From positions 2,108,001 to 2,172,000 of the forward strand of contig OY969556.1 in assembly GCA_963701015.1 (NCBI GenBank): DNA of 64,000 nucleotides. The letters run 5' to 3'. The notes beneath the pieces were generated by a model that was given only the letters and a program-made list of their open reading frames with translations, was not told the origin of the DNA and did not search any database. The position numbers were made by a program, and so were the translations under genes. The stretch is from MFD09286-c1 sp963701015. GTDB lineage: Bacteria > Bacteroidota > Bacteroidia > Bacteroidales > DTGW01. This document shows, in pieces, positions 7,661 through 16,782 of the stretch. Numbering within the stretch: the first letter of the stretch is position 1; each line of letters opens with the position of its first letter.

Positions 7661-10141
7661 TTAAAAAGGCAAAATCAGTTTCACACAAATATTTCTTCCC
7701 ATGTTGTAAATGCCATAATGCCCATTGGATGACTGGGCATAATATTCAAAATATTGCAACCTGCTGAGATGCGATTGATATGCTGTATTAAATACATTGT
7801 TTATCGTCAACTGAAACTGCATTACATATTTTTTTGTATAATTAATATCTGCAAGAACTGAGGCATTGAGCAATGTATATGCAGCCGTGGGCGTTTCAGT
7901 CTTGTATAAGCCCAGATAACGATTTTGTGCAGCATTGCAATCAGCTTCTGTTTTTAAATGAATCATAGATATTGTTTTTCCCTTTGTTGGAATATCATAG
8001 CTGACACTGCTTAACAATCTGGGAGGAGGTACAAAAGGAAGATATTCGCCATTTACACCCGCATTTTTAAATTTGGGATTAAGGTTAAACCCATAAACAA
8101 GTGAGAAAGAATTATTAAAGTTGAAGTTTTTAAAATTTGCCGGATGAATTCCCAAAGTTGCATTCATCCCATATAATAGTGCATTCGTCTGCTGAAATTG
8201 AAATGTTTTATTTCCAGGGACTATAACTATATCATTTCCATTTTTGTCCACTTCCTGGGCTTCATATATGTAATTTTGAATGTTATTATTAAAAACACTG
8301 AGGTTAAACGATACATCCGGGAATTCTCCACTTGTGCCTATATCCTCCTGTAAACTAAATTCAGGGACAAAATGCAGGTTCCCTTCATAAACTATATGCG
8401 CCCCGGGGTCTAATCCATTGGAGGCAATTTCAGTTATATTCGGCGACCTGTACCCTCTTGCTATATTTGATTTAAAACTTAAATTATCATTTAGCTGATA
8501 TGTAGCTCCTATGCTTCCCGATATACCCTCAAAATGTAGGTGAAAGGATTGAAACTGCCTGATGCCGCCCGTAGAATCGCTCAAAGGTATTTGTGTGTAA
8601 AACCCCGTCGCCGGATTAGTTCTAATATACATTTCATCACCATTTTCGTTCCTGTGGTCGTAGCGAACACCGCCTGCAATTATCCAATTATTTAATTTCC
8701 ATTTTGCATGGCCATAAGTCCCTATTTCAAACATATAATAGTCTGGAATTGGAAAATCCGTGGCATTCTGATTGGAATTTGTCTGGTACATTCCGTTCAC
8801 TCCAAAGGACGGTTCTATATTGAGAAAAGAAGGTGCATTATAGCGTAATCCATAATCGAGCGTATTTAAAACGATGTATTCGCCAGCTTGATCAGGGTCT
8901 GTCGGATGATTATATTCTCTGCGGATATTTTGTTCCGCCCCAATCAAAACTTTTATATCACTTGTTACAAACCTATAAAGATTATCAGAATATAACCTAT
9001 AATCCTGTATACGCTGTGACAAAGGACTTATAGCATATGAATTGAGTACATTATTAGGTACAATTGGCCTATCCTTTATATTATCAATTAAAGGTTGGAT
9101 TGTATTTTCACCTTTAGATTCATATATTTGGTAGGTAAATTTTCTGGTAAGCGAATCCCTGCTTCCATCTGGAATTCCCTGGCGGTTATCATAAAAAGTG
9201 TAATTGAGGTGCGAATAACCTTTTGGACCGGTATATCCGATAAACCCCGTAGCATTCTCCATTTTAAAGCCTGTATTATAAACCCTTCCATCTATCGGGT
9301 CGGTATAATTCCTGGCTATTCTTTCCGAGCCTGACAAAGCCCATGACCAATTGACATTGGAATAAGACAGACGTAGGCCATTACCTACGAGCCCGTTATT
9401 TGATTGGAATTCTGATAATACCCTTCCATGTAATACTTTATCTGTATCATGAGGTATTGCCGGAAATAAACTTAATACACCTGCAATTGCATCAGAACCA
9501 TACATCAAACTTGCAGGTCCATTAATTACTTCTGCCCTTTCAATTATATAATCATCCATAGGTACACCATGTTCATCGCCCCATTGTTGTGTTTCTACCC
9601 GCAACCCATCATAGAGGGTCAAAACCCGGTTATATCCTAAACCATTAATAAAAGGCTTGGAAACATTAGGCCCGGTTTTTACGGTTGCAAACCCGGTTGC
9701 ATTTTTCGATATTGCATCTATAACATTATTTTCGGTAGTTTGCTCAATTTGTTTGGTAGTTACGCCTTCCATTGCAAGAGGGTTTTCACGTATCCGGGTA
9801 GCCCTTGCAACACCTGTAACTATCACTTCGGCAAGTGCGCTTTGCACAGCGGTCAATATAACATTGTATTCACTTTTATCTTTAATGATTTGAATGGTAT
9901 CGGTTTTATAACCTACATAAGAAACAAGTAATTTTGAAGAAGTATTTATTGAAATGTTTATTTTAAATTTACCATTATCATCGGTAGTTGTGCCTTTTGT
10001 AGTCTTAAATAAAATTACATTACAAAAAGCAATAGGTTCATTCGTATCAGCATCTTTAACAATTCCTGTAATGGTTTGTTCCTGGGCAAAAACCCGAAAT
10101 ACCTGTAATAAAAAAATCAACATCGTTATTTTATATTTCAT
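7661..10141 (-). CDS. TonB-dependent receptor, probable metal or siderophore uptake
   Basis: A protein of 826 residues with a signal peptide (MKYKITMLIFLLQVFRVFAQ), a carboxypeptidase-regulatory-like domain (about 22-105, TITGIVKDADTNEPIAFCNV), a plug domain (about 110-235) with VINGPASLMYGSDAIAGV, and a 22-strand barrel ending in the expected aromatic-type ILPF. No SusD partner follows, so it is not a polysaccharide-utilization pair. Its plug resembles the broken receptor at 12926-15263, and the divergent genes encode His-rich exported proteins and a CDF transporter, which suggests metal import. The metal is not identifiable from sequence. Confidence 0.85.
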   Translation of the reverse strand: MKYKITMLIFLLQVFRVFAQEQTITGIVKDADTNEPIAFCNVILFKTTKGTTTDDNGKFKINISINTSSKLLVSYVGYKTDTIQIIKDKSEYNVILTAVQSALAEVIVTGVARATRIRENPLAMEGVTTKQIEQTTENNVIDAISKNATGFATVKTGPNVSKPFINGLGYNRVLTLYDGLRVETQQWGDEHGVPMDDYIIERAEVINGPASLMYGSDAIAGVLSLFPAIPHDTDKVLHGRVLSEFQSNNGLVGNGLRLSYSNVNWSWALSGSERIARNYTDPIDGRVYNTGFKMENATGFIGYTGPKGYSHLNYTFYDNRQGIPDGSRDSLTRKFTYQIYESKGENTIQPLIDNIKDRPIVPNNVLNSYAISPLSQRIQDYRLYSDNLYRFVTSDIKVLIGAEQNIRREYNHPTDPDQAGEYIVLNTLDYGLRYNAPSFLNIEPSFGVNGMYQTNSNQNATDFPIPDYYMFEIGTYGHAKWKLNNWIIAGGVRYDHRNENGDEMYIRTNPATGFYTQIPLSDSTGGIRQFQSFHLHFEGISGSIGATYQLNDNLSFKSNIARGYRSPNITEIASNGLDPGAHIVYEGNLHFVPEFSLQEDIGTSGEFPDVSFNLSVFNNNIQNYIYEAQEVDKNGNDIVIVPGNKTFQFQQTNALLYGMNATLGIHPANFKNFNFNNSFSLVYGFNLNPKFKNAGVNGEYLPFVPPPRLLSSVSYDIPTKGKTISMIHLKTEADCNAAQNRYLGLYKTETPTAAYTLLNASVLADINYTKKYVMQFQLTINNVFNTAYQSHLSRLQYFEYYAQSSNGHYGIYNMGRNICVKLILPF

Positions 10142-10555
10142 TTCAATTACTAATTAGATGCGTAAAATATTCAATATTAGATAAACCTAATTTGATATAT
10201 TTTGTTCAACTAACCCAAAAATTGAGAGTGTCTAAAAGTTTGTAAATAGAAAAAGTTTTTTAAATTCCAACTATTTAAAGACTGTCTTTAATGTTGGTAT
10301 TTTAAAGAAGTATAAACCTGCCAGGTTTTACCAAACAGAATGTCAGAAATTTGAAGGATTGTGAAACATTAATAAATACAAACCCAGCAGGTTTTCCCGA
10401 TTTTAAAGACAAACTCTATTTATACCTAATTGAATAATCTCGATGAAAATTAAAAGTACCAGACATTTGGATTGTTTAAGAATTTTTTAGTTGTAACTTA
10501 GTCGCCTGTTTGAACAAATAAATGTAAACATTTGTTTCTAACCTAAATTGTAAAC
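10142..10555. other. Divergent promoter region with REP-like palindromes
   Basis: A 414-bp gap between divergently transcribed genes. It contains AAACCTG-C-CAGGTTT (10314-10328) and a related copy AAACC-CAGCA-GGTTT (10380-10394), both 15 bp. They are enclosed by a 9-bp inverted repeat TGTCTTTAA (10283-10291) and TTAAAGACA (10403-10411). The whole looks like a small REP-doublet element of about 129 bp. Near the plus-strand gene, AAATGT-AA-ACATTT (within 10521-10534) forms another palindrome that could be an operator or part of the promoter. No ORF of note. Confidence 0.45.
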
Positions 10556-10870
10556 GTGAAGAAAAGAAAAATATACATTACTTGGCTAGTTATTTTTCAC
10601 CTTTTGGTGTTTACAGTACCACTTACAATAAAGTCCACACATCATCATTCGGTAAAATTTCATTCAATTACTAAGGACGGTTCTCAATATTCAAAAGATG
10701 AAAAACCTTGTTTAATTTGCCAGTTCGAGTTTGTAACAAGCATTTTAAAAGGCTTTTCTAAAAATTGTGTTTCCCAACCCGTAACCCCAATTAAAAACCC
10801 AGAATTAGTTACACAGGTTTATAATATTCCGTTTACTTACTTTTCTTTAAGGGCTCCGCCTATCTTTTAA
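10556..10870 (+). CDS. Small exported His/Cys protein with C-terminal RAPP motif (first copy)
   Basis: A protein of 104 residues with a GTG start. An N-terminal signal or anchor helix (ITWLVIFHLLVFTVPLTI) is followed by STHHHSVKFH, then CLICQFEF, a CxxC motif, and a C-terminus of FSLRAPPIF. The next gene encodes a protein of the same length and plan ending in SRAPPL, so they are probably diverged paralogs. His clusters and the CxxC suggest metal binding outside the inner membrane. I do not recognise a named family; small proteins ending in R-A/G-P-P are often seen beside metal-type TonB receptors in Bacteroidota, which is recollection rather than proof. Confidence 0.65.
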   Translation: MKKRKIYITWLVIFHLLVFTVPLTIKSTHHHSVKFHSITKDGSQYSKDEKPCLICQFEFVTSILKGFSKNCVSQPVTPIKNPELVTQVYNIPFTYFSLRAPPIF

Positions 10871-10965
10871 ATATTCCCTTCAGTTTTCTCATTTGTATTT
10901 TTATCCATTGTTTTTAAGAAAAATCATTGGATAACACTTAAATACTCATTTACAACATTTAATAA

Positions 10966-11283
10966 ATGATAGGCAAAAAAAATTATATTGCCCTATTTTG
11001 TTTACTCACAATATCGATATTTATTGTCCCGAAAGAACTCATTCATAGTTTTGCCGGGCACAAGGATAGTGTTGATTCCTTTTATAATGATGGTTCCAGT
11101 CATATTGAAATAAAGCACAGGCATTGCGAAATGCTAAAATATGAAACGCCAATATACCATAATGATGTTAATATTTTATTATTGTCTGTTGCGTTTCAAT
11201 CAACAAAATATATTGTCAATTTTTATGACCAATATGTTTTCTTTTCATATTCTCATTCACATTCAAGAGCTCCTCCTTTATAA
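10966..11283 (+). CDS. Small exported His-rich protein with C-terminal RAPP motif (second copy)
   Basis: A protein of 105 residues. A hydrophobic N-terminus (IALFCLLTISIFIV) leads to HSFAGHKDS, then HIEIKHRHCEMLKYE with several His and one Cys, and a C-terminal FFSYSHSHSRAPPL. It shares length, exported topology, His/Cys cluster and RAPP end with the protein 95 bp upstream. The SHSH stretch directly before RAPP is unusual. A periplasmic metal-binding or sensing role is inferred from composition and from the flanking TonB receptors, lipoprotein and CDF transporter. No known domain was recognised. Confidence 0.65.
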   Translation: MIGKKNYIALFCLLTISIFIVPKELIHSFAGHKDSVDSFYNDGSSHIEIKHRHCEMLKYETPIYHNDVNILLLSVAFQSTKYIVNFYDQYVFFSYSHSHSRAPPL

Positions 11284-11463
11284 ATTTTCTGTCCTTTATT
11301 TTGATTTATCTCTTATCCTTTAGTCTTCAATTGAAGGTTATCAGACATAAGGTAAATCCCTATTACTTTAAAATAATAATTTGATGCATTATTAAAGTAA
11401 TTGGTGTGTTTTTATGCGCAAACAATTTATAATACCAATAGAAATTTTATAAAAATTAATACT

Positions 11464-12018
11464 ATGAATAAAATAAAAATACTAGGTACAGTCACTCTTT
11501 TGGCCGTTTTATTTTCATCTTGCAACAATAAAGAGGAAGCTGGCGTACCAGCCCCAATTGGGAACGAATTTCTTACCACTACCATATTAAAACTTCAAAA
11601 TATAAATATCCCTACTGATACTGCTTCTATCAGCTATCAGGTAATTGGCGATAATCCGGTACAAATTAGTCCTGATACATTGATTCTGAAAAAGAATTCA
11701 AAATACAATTGCACTGTTGTAATACTTGATGTTACAAAAATACCAGTTGATACCGTGAGTATAGTAATCAAGGCAAGGGCTAATTATCACCTTTTTGTTT
11801 TTCGCCCATCAACAAGTCTGGCTCTAATGGATAGCATTACTGACCAAGATACAAACATCCCTCCTTTACCGGTTGGGCTTTTATCTACTATGACAACTGG
11901 TAACGCAAGTATAGGGACGCTAGAAGTAATCCTGCGCCACCAACCGAATGTTAAAAACGGGACATATCCGCCAGGCTCAACTGACCTGGATGCTTTTTAC
12001 CCGGTGAAGATTCAATAA
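11464..12018 (+). CDS. Lipoprotein of a metal-type TonB receptor locus
   Basis: A protein of 184 residues from ATG 11464; the frame extends to 11401 but the later Met gives a proper lipoprotein signal, MNKIKILGTVTLLAVLFSSC, with the lipobox ending in Cys-20. The mature part is beta-rich, with NYHLFVFRPST in the middle and LEVILRHQPNVKNGTYPPGS near the end followed by TDLDAFYPVKIQ. Lipoproteins with this LRHQP-type ending occur beside metal-associated TonB receptors in Bacteroidota, as far as I recall. It probably sits on the outer membrane. Its ligand is unknown. Confidence 0.75.
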   Translation: MNKIKILGTVTLLAVLFSSCNNKEEAGVPAPIGNEFLTTTILKLQNINIPTDTASISYQVIGDNPVQISPDTLILKKNSKYNCTVVILDVTKIPVDTVSIVIKARANYHLFVFRPSTSLALMDSITDQDTNIPPLPVGLLSTMTTGNASIGTLEVILRHQPNVKNGTYPPGSTDLDAFYPVKIQ

Positions 12019-12044
12019 TGGTTTAACAATTTAAAAATGTAATT

Positions 12045-12815
12045 ATGAAATCGTTTACAAACATTATCATCATATTGTTGCTGTTAATTTCAATAAATTT
12101 ACAGGCGCAAACAGGTTCCACAGCCGAGGATAATTCTGGTGCGAAAAGTTTTATATCTTTTGCTGGTGGGGCAGCAATTCCAATGGGCAATTTTGCCGCT
12201 GCTAATGCCAGTGGTCCTATTTCCGGCTCATATACCACACCGTCGGGCTTTGCAAAAACAGGGACTAATTTTGACTTTGAAGGTGCTTATTATTTCTCCA
12301 AATTCGTTGGAATCGGAGGAATATTGTCCACATCTGCTTTTTCAATTGACACCAAAACAATTGCCGCCGGGTATCTCGAAAATTACGATTGCGATTCGGC
12401 TTCATCAAAAGCAAAATCATACAATACGTTCAATATTTTTATTGGACCATATTTTTCATTTCCAATAAACAAGTTGACAATTGATTTGAGAGTATTAGCT
12501 GGAATCAGTCGAACCCTTACACCTGATATAATTGGTACGGTCATTAATCAGCCAAACGGCCCAAATGAAGGTTCAGTATCAACTTTTGTACAAACTTCAG
12601 GTGTGGCGAGTGCTTTTGGATTTCAAACGGGTTTAGGCTTACGGTACAACATTTTCGAACATTTGATTTTGAGCTTGCGCGGCGATTATTTTTATTCAAA
12701 GCCTGATTTGTCTTTTGATAATATCAACAGGAGTAACTCAGGCCGCATACTCACCAGCTATAACCAGCCCATTTCAGGTGTTAGCGCAACCTTTGGCATT
12801 GGTTATCAATTTTAA
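12045..12815 (+). CDS. Outer membrane beta-barrel protein
   Basis: A protein of 256 residues with a signal peptide (MKSFTNIIIILLLLISINLQAQ) and alternating amphipathic strands with many Gly and aromatic residues: SFISFAGGAAIPMGNFA, GAYYFSKFVGIGGIL, GLGLRYNIFEHLILSLRGDY and a final VSATFGIGYQF that ends in Phe as barrels do. The size fits an OmpA/OprF-like or OmpW-like eight-strand barrel. It follows the lipoprotein gene by 26 bp and is closed by a hairpin terminator at 12853-12889, so the four plus-strand genes from 10556 may form one transcript. Confidence 0.8.
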   Translation: MKSFTNIIIILLLLISINLQAQTGSTAEDNSGAKSFISFAGGAAIPMGNFAAANASGPISGSYTTPSGFAKTGTNFDFEGAYYFSKFVGIGGILSTSAFSIDTKTIAAGYLENYDCDSASSKAKSYNTFNIFIGPYFSFPINKLTIDLRVLAGISRTLTPDIIGTVINQPNGPNEGSVSTFVQTSGVASAFGFQTGLGLRYNIFEHLILSLRGDYFYSKPDLSFDNINRSNSGRILTSYNQPISGVSATFGIGYQF

Positions 12816-12852
12816 AGGAAATTAATATGGATAAATAATATTTCACTCTTAT

Positions 12853-12889
12853 AATAAGGCTGTGCTGGAAAACAGTGCAGTCTTATTTT
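12853..12889 (+). terminator. Rho-independent terminator after the barrel protein gene
   Basis: AATAAGGCTGTGCTG and CAGTGCAGTCTTATT can form a 15-bp stem with three G-U pairs and a GAAAA loop, followed by a short T run. It lies 37 bp after the stop codon. Confidence 0.75.
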
Positions 12890-12925
12890 CATAATTGTAA
12901 ATTATTCAATGTATAATGTATAAAA

Positions 12926-15263
12926 ATGAATTATAGAATAATATTGTCAAGTGTATTACTTTTTAACATATATTTTTCTTTTGGGCAACAAAATAATTTA
13001 TGCCAGATAAAATGTATTGGAAAAGTTATAGATGGCAAAAGCAAAGAAGCCTTAATTGGTGCTACTGTTTTTGTTAAAGAACTAAATATGGGCTTGGCCA
13101 CAGATGATAATGGAAATTTTGTTTTCAACAATCTGTGCCCAGGTAAGTACATCTTTATTTGCGAATATGTTGGGTATGGCAAAATTCAGGACACAATAAA
13201 AATTAACAAGTCCGTGAGTCTGTCATTTGCCTTAAAAACTTCTGCAAATGAAATCAATGAGGTAGTGGTCAAAGGTGAAAGAAAAAATGAGGAGGGGTTG
13301 AATACACTTACCCAAATTAAGATTGAAGGGATGGAACTTGATAAAACCATGGGACAGTCATTAGGGGAATCGCTAAAAGATATTGCAGGTTTAAATTCTA
13401 TCCAAACTGGCCGGCAATTTCCAAGCCTGTAATACATGGGTTACATAGTAACCGTGTGTTGATTTTAAACAATGGTGTCCGTCAGGAAGGCCAGCAGTGG
13501 GGACAAGACCACGCGCCTGAGATAGACCCTTTCACCGCTTCTGAAATTTCAGTTATAAAAGGTCCGGCAAGCCTTCGTTATGGTTCCGATGCCATTGGCG
13601 GGGTGATATTGCTCGACCCTAAGAAACTACCCGATACAGCTTGCATACATGCTGATGTAAACTTGGTTGGTGCAACCAATAATAGAATGGGCACAACATC
13701 TGGAGAGCTTGAAGGTGCATTCGATAAAGGTTTAAAAGGATTAAGCTGGCGGGTACAAGGAACATTAAAACGGCCGGTAATTCAAGGGCTCCTGGATATT
13801 ATCTTGATAATACAGGTCTTTCCGAAGCCGATTTTTCCGCCGCACTTGCTTATAAAAAGGAAAATTACGGGGCTAATTTATATTATAGTGAATACTCAAC
13901 ACAAATAGGAATTCTTACAGCTTCCAGTATCGGTAATTTAAGCGACCTGGAACTGGCAATAAGCAGCCCTGAACCTAGTGAGAAATCTATATTCACCTAT
14001 ACTATTGGCAGGCCGTATCAATCTGTATTTCACCAATTATTTAAAGCCAATGGATATTTAAATTTGCCTTCATTGGGAAATATCGAGGCAACTTATGCTT
14101 CTCAAACAGATGTCAGGAAAGAATATAGCCCCGATATTTCGTACAACGATTCTATAGCAAATTTGAATTTGCCCGAACTATCTTTTAAAATTATAAGCAA
14201 TACGGTTGACTTGGTTTGGCATAACCCATCGCCCAAATATTTTTCAACCAGTATTGGCATTAATTTTATTACACAAGGCAATGTTTACAGGGGAACAGAT
14301 TATTTTTCCATAATCCCCGATTTCAGAAATTATGGTGCGGGCGCTTTTGCCATTGAAAAATGGACGCATAATAAATTAACAATGGAAGGTGGAATCAGGT
14401 ACGACTATCTTTGGATGAGGGTATATATGTATAATGATAATTTGCAATATGTAACGCCTACACATCAATACTCCAATATTACCACAAGTTTAGGTTCTAC
14501 CTATGAATTTACCGATAACCTTTCGTTAAACCTCAATTATGGTAGTGCATGGCGAGCTCCTGGACCAAATGAATTGTATGGTGAAGGTGTCCATATCAGC
14601 GCAGCATCGTTTGAAAGAGGTGATTCTACTTTAAAAGTGGAACAGGCTTATAATTTCACCGGTTCAATTAAATACCAAAACGATAGGTTCAATGTCGAAT
14701 TAGGTTTATATAATAATATTATCAATAATTATATCTTTCTAAAACCCAACCTGCAACCTGTTGTATTAATAAGTGGGGTTTACCCGGCTTATACATATAC
14801 AAAGGCTAATGTAATATTCAAAGGCCTGGATTTGGATTTACAATATGACTTCACAAAATGCCTGAGCTTTATTTCAAAAACAACTATCGTAAGGGCTTTT
14901 AATTATTCAATAGACAATTACCTGATAAATGTCCCGCCTGATAAGTTTCTGAATACATTGAAATATAAATTCCTTCCTTTCGGGAAGTTTAACCATTTTT
15001 ATATAGATGTTTCAAACTTATATGTATTGCACCAATGGCGTGTCCCGCCTCAAAGCGATTATGCACCTCCGCCACCGGCCTATAAACTATTTAATGCTGA
15101 AATTGGAACCTACATTAACTTGAATAAAAGACAGTTTGAAATTACTTTTAGTGCAAATAATTTTACAAACACTTCATACAGGGATTACATGGACAGGCTA
15201 AGATATTTCAGCAATGAAATAGGCAGAAATTTTATCCTGCGGGTAAAAGTTCCATTATTTTAG
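12926..15263 (+). pseudogene. TonB-dependent receptor with two frameshifts
   Basis: Three consecutive frames (12926-13432, 13456-13908, 13765-15263) together give one receptor of about 778 residues. It has a signal peptide ending near FSFGQQ, a carboxypeptidase-like domain (KCIGKVIDGKSKEALIGA), a plug with EISVIKGPASLRYGSDAIGG, and a barrel ending LRVKVPLF. One base is missing near 13410, inside CTGGCCGGCA, where restoring it gives TGPAISKPVIHG. A second is missing near 13762-13770, inside ACGGCCGGTA, restoring KRAGNSRAPGYYLDNTGLSE. Everything else is intact, so this may be a working gene with consensus errors. The ligand is probably a metal or metal complex, judged from neighbours. Confidence 0.8.
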
Positions 15264-15283
15264 GTTGGAAATAGTTTAAAATT

Positions 15284-15913
15284 TTATGCAGTTTGAACCA
15301 CTATGTCTAAGTCATGGTGGCAAACTGCATTTTCAGGCCAAATAAGTTCGTTATAGGACGATAAAATTTCTTTAATAGTCGTCCAAATAAGCCAAATACC
15401 AATGCAAATGGCAATGATTGGGTCAAAAAAACTTTTTCCGGTTGCAAGTACCAAAATTCCAGCCAGAACAGGGGCAAGAGAAACATAAACATCTCCTAAA
15501 TTATGTATATATGCAAGTCGTATTGCTGCATTTTGCTCTTTAACCGGGTACAAAACCCTTGCAACTGCCCAATTGCCAAAAGCAGCGAAAAGTCCAACGA
15601 TTAGTGGAATGTAACCAATTGTCGGAGCCGGGTGTATTATTCTTTCAACAGATTGCCACACAACAAACCCGCTTATGCCAATTAAACCTAGTGAATTGAG
15701 AACATTGGCCATACGTTGCAAATTTTTCGACATTACAATGGGCAACAAATAAGCCAGGTAAAGACAGCCCAAGGCCAATTCATCCGAAAAATTATGTACC
15801 CCATCCATCACAAGGCTATTGCTGTGTCCGGTAAAGCCGCCAAGTGTTTCACCTGCAAAAATAAGTGTGTTAAGCCCTGCGGCCAATGCGAGTGGTTTTC
15901 TTACGTGGCACAT
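15284..15913 (-). CDS. Cation diffusion facilitator family transporter, short form
   Basis: A protein of 209 residues with six predicted membrane helices. The metal site of CDF proteins is visible twice: H-x-x-x-D in VMDGVHNFSDELA (helix 2) and in AYIHNLGDVYVS (helix 5). CDF exporters use the proton gradient to expel Zn, Co, Ni or similar divalent ions. The usual cytoplasmic C-terminal domain of about 80 residues is nearly absent: only about 20 residues follow helix 6. It faces the broken TonB receptor tail to tail with 20 bp between them. Confidence 0.85.
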   Translation of the reverse strand: MCHVRKPLALAAGLNTLIFAGETLGGFTGHSNSLVMDGVHNFSDELALGCLYLAYLLPIVMSKNLQRMANVLNSLGLIGISGFVVWQSVERIIHPAPTIGYIPLIVGLFAAFGNWAVARVLYPVKEQNAAIRLAYIHNLGDVYVSLAPVLAGILVLATGKSFFDPIIAICIGIWLIWTTIKEILSSYNELIWPENAVCHHDLDIVVQTA

Positions 15914-16179
15914 AAATTATTTAAAGATTATTAAAATTCTAAACAATTAAATACTATTTTAGTTTTAGAACTTAATTTGATTATTTTTAAAATTTCATTG
16001 CTTTTTTGATATTATAAGCTCATAAAATCGACTTTCATTTCAATAATCATAAGTTATTCATATAAATTAGACATTTTTTATCCTTTTATTTTGACATTTC
16101 ATATTTTTACTTGATAAATCCATGAGTCCGGTTTTGGTGATTTTATTTGCACTCTCGTAGACAATAATATATCAAAAAA

Positions 16180-16773
16180 TTATTTATGCCGGCTTCTTAA
16201 AACTTTAACAACATCATCAATTCTATAATTTCGCTGGGCAAGTAAAACCATTAGATGAAAAACTAAATCGGCAGCTTCATTCAAAAATAAATCATCATTA
16301 TTATCTTTAGCTTCAATAACTAATTCAACAGCTTCTTCGCCAACTTTCTGGGCAATTTTATTAATACCTGATTTAAACAATTTGGTGGTATATGAACCAT
16401 CAGGTAATGTCTTTTTTCGATGTTCAATAAGGTTTTGCAAATATCCTATAAAATCGGGAATATCAATATTCGATTCATTGAAGCAAGTATCAGCGCCGGT
16501 ATGACAAACAGGTCCGCGCGGTGTAACTTTTATTAATAAAGAATCAGAATCGCAATCTTCGATAATTTCAACAACATCTAAAAAATTACCACTTACTTCT
16601 CCTTTTGTCCAAAGCCTGTTTTTTGTTCGACTAAAAAAAGTAACCAATTTTTCCGACTCGGTTTTCCGATAAGCTTCCTTATTCATAAATCCGAGCATTA
16701 AAACTTTATTAGTTTTATAATCCTGTATTATTGCAGGAATTAACCCGTTCATTTTATCGAAATCTAATTTCAT
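16180..16773 (-). CDS. hisI: Bifunctional phosphoribosyl-AMP cyclohydrolase / phosphoribosyl-ATP pyrophosphatase
   Basis: A protein of 197 residues, HisIE type. The HisI part (about 1-105) has MLGFMNKEAYRKT, FFSRTKNRLWTKGEVSGN and the metal ligands in CDSDSLLIKV and GPVCHTGADTCF. The HisE part (about 110-197) has KLFKSGINKIAQKVGEEAVE and ADLVFHLMVLLAQR. It carries out steps 2 and 3 of histidine synthesis and is the last gene of the operon, 9 bp after the DUF4105 gene. Confidence 0.95.
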   Translation of the reverse strand: MKLDFDKMNGLIPAIIQDYKTNKVLMLGFMNKEAYRKTESEKLVTFFSRTKNRLWTKGEVSGNFLDVVEIIEDCDSDSLLIKVTPRGPVCHTGADTCFNESNIDIPDFIGYLQNLIEHRKKTLPDGSYTTKLFKSGINKIAQKVGEEAVELVIEAKDNNDDLFLNEAADLVFHLMVLLAQRNYRIDDVVKVLRSRHK

Positions 16774-16782
16774 ATTTACCTT

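Noticed and set aside
7481..7732. 83-codon plus-strand ORF
   Set aside because: It runs into the end of the TonB receptor gene on the opposite strand and has no family signature.
12139..12468. Open frame of 109 codons on the plus strand
   Set aside because: It overlaps the barrel protein gene, which has a signal peptide and barrel pattern; the other frame has neither.
15914..16179. Possible small gene between the CDF transporter and hisIE
   Set aside because: No frame longer than a few dozen codons with sensible composition; AT-rich spacer only.
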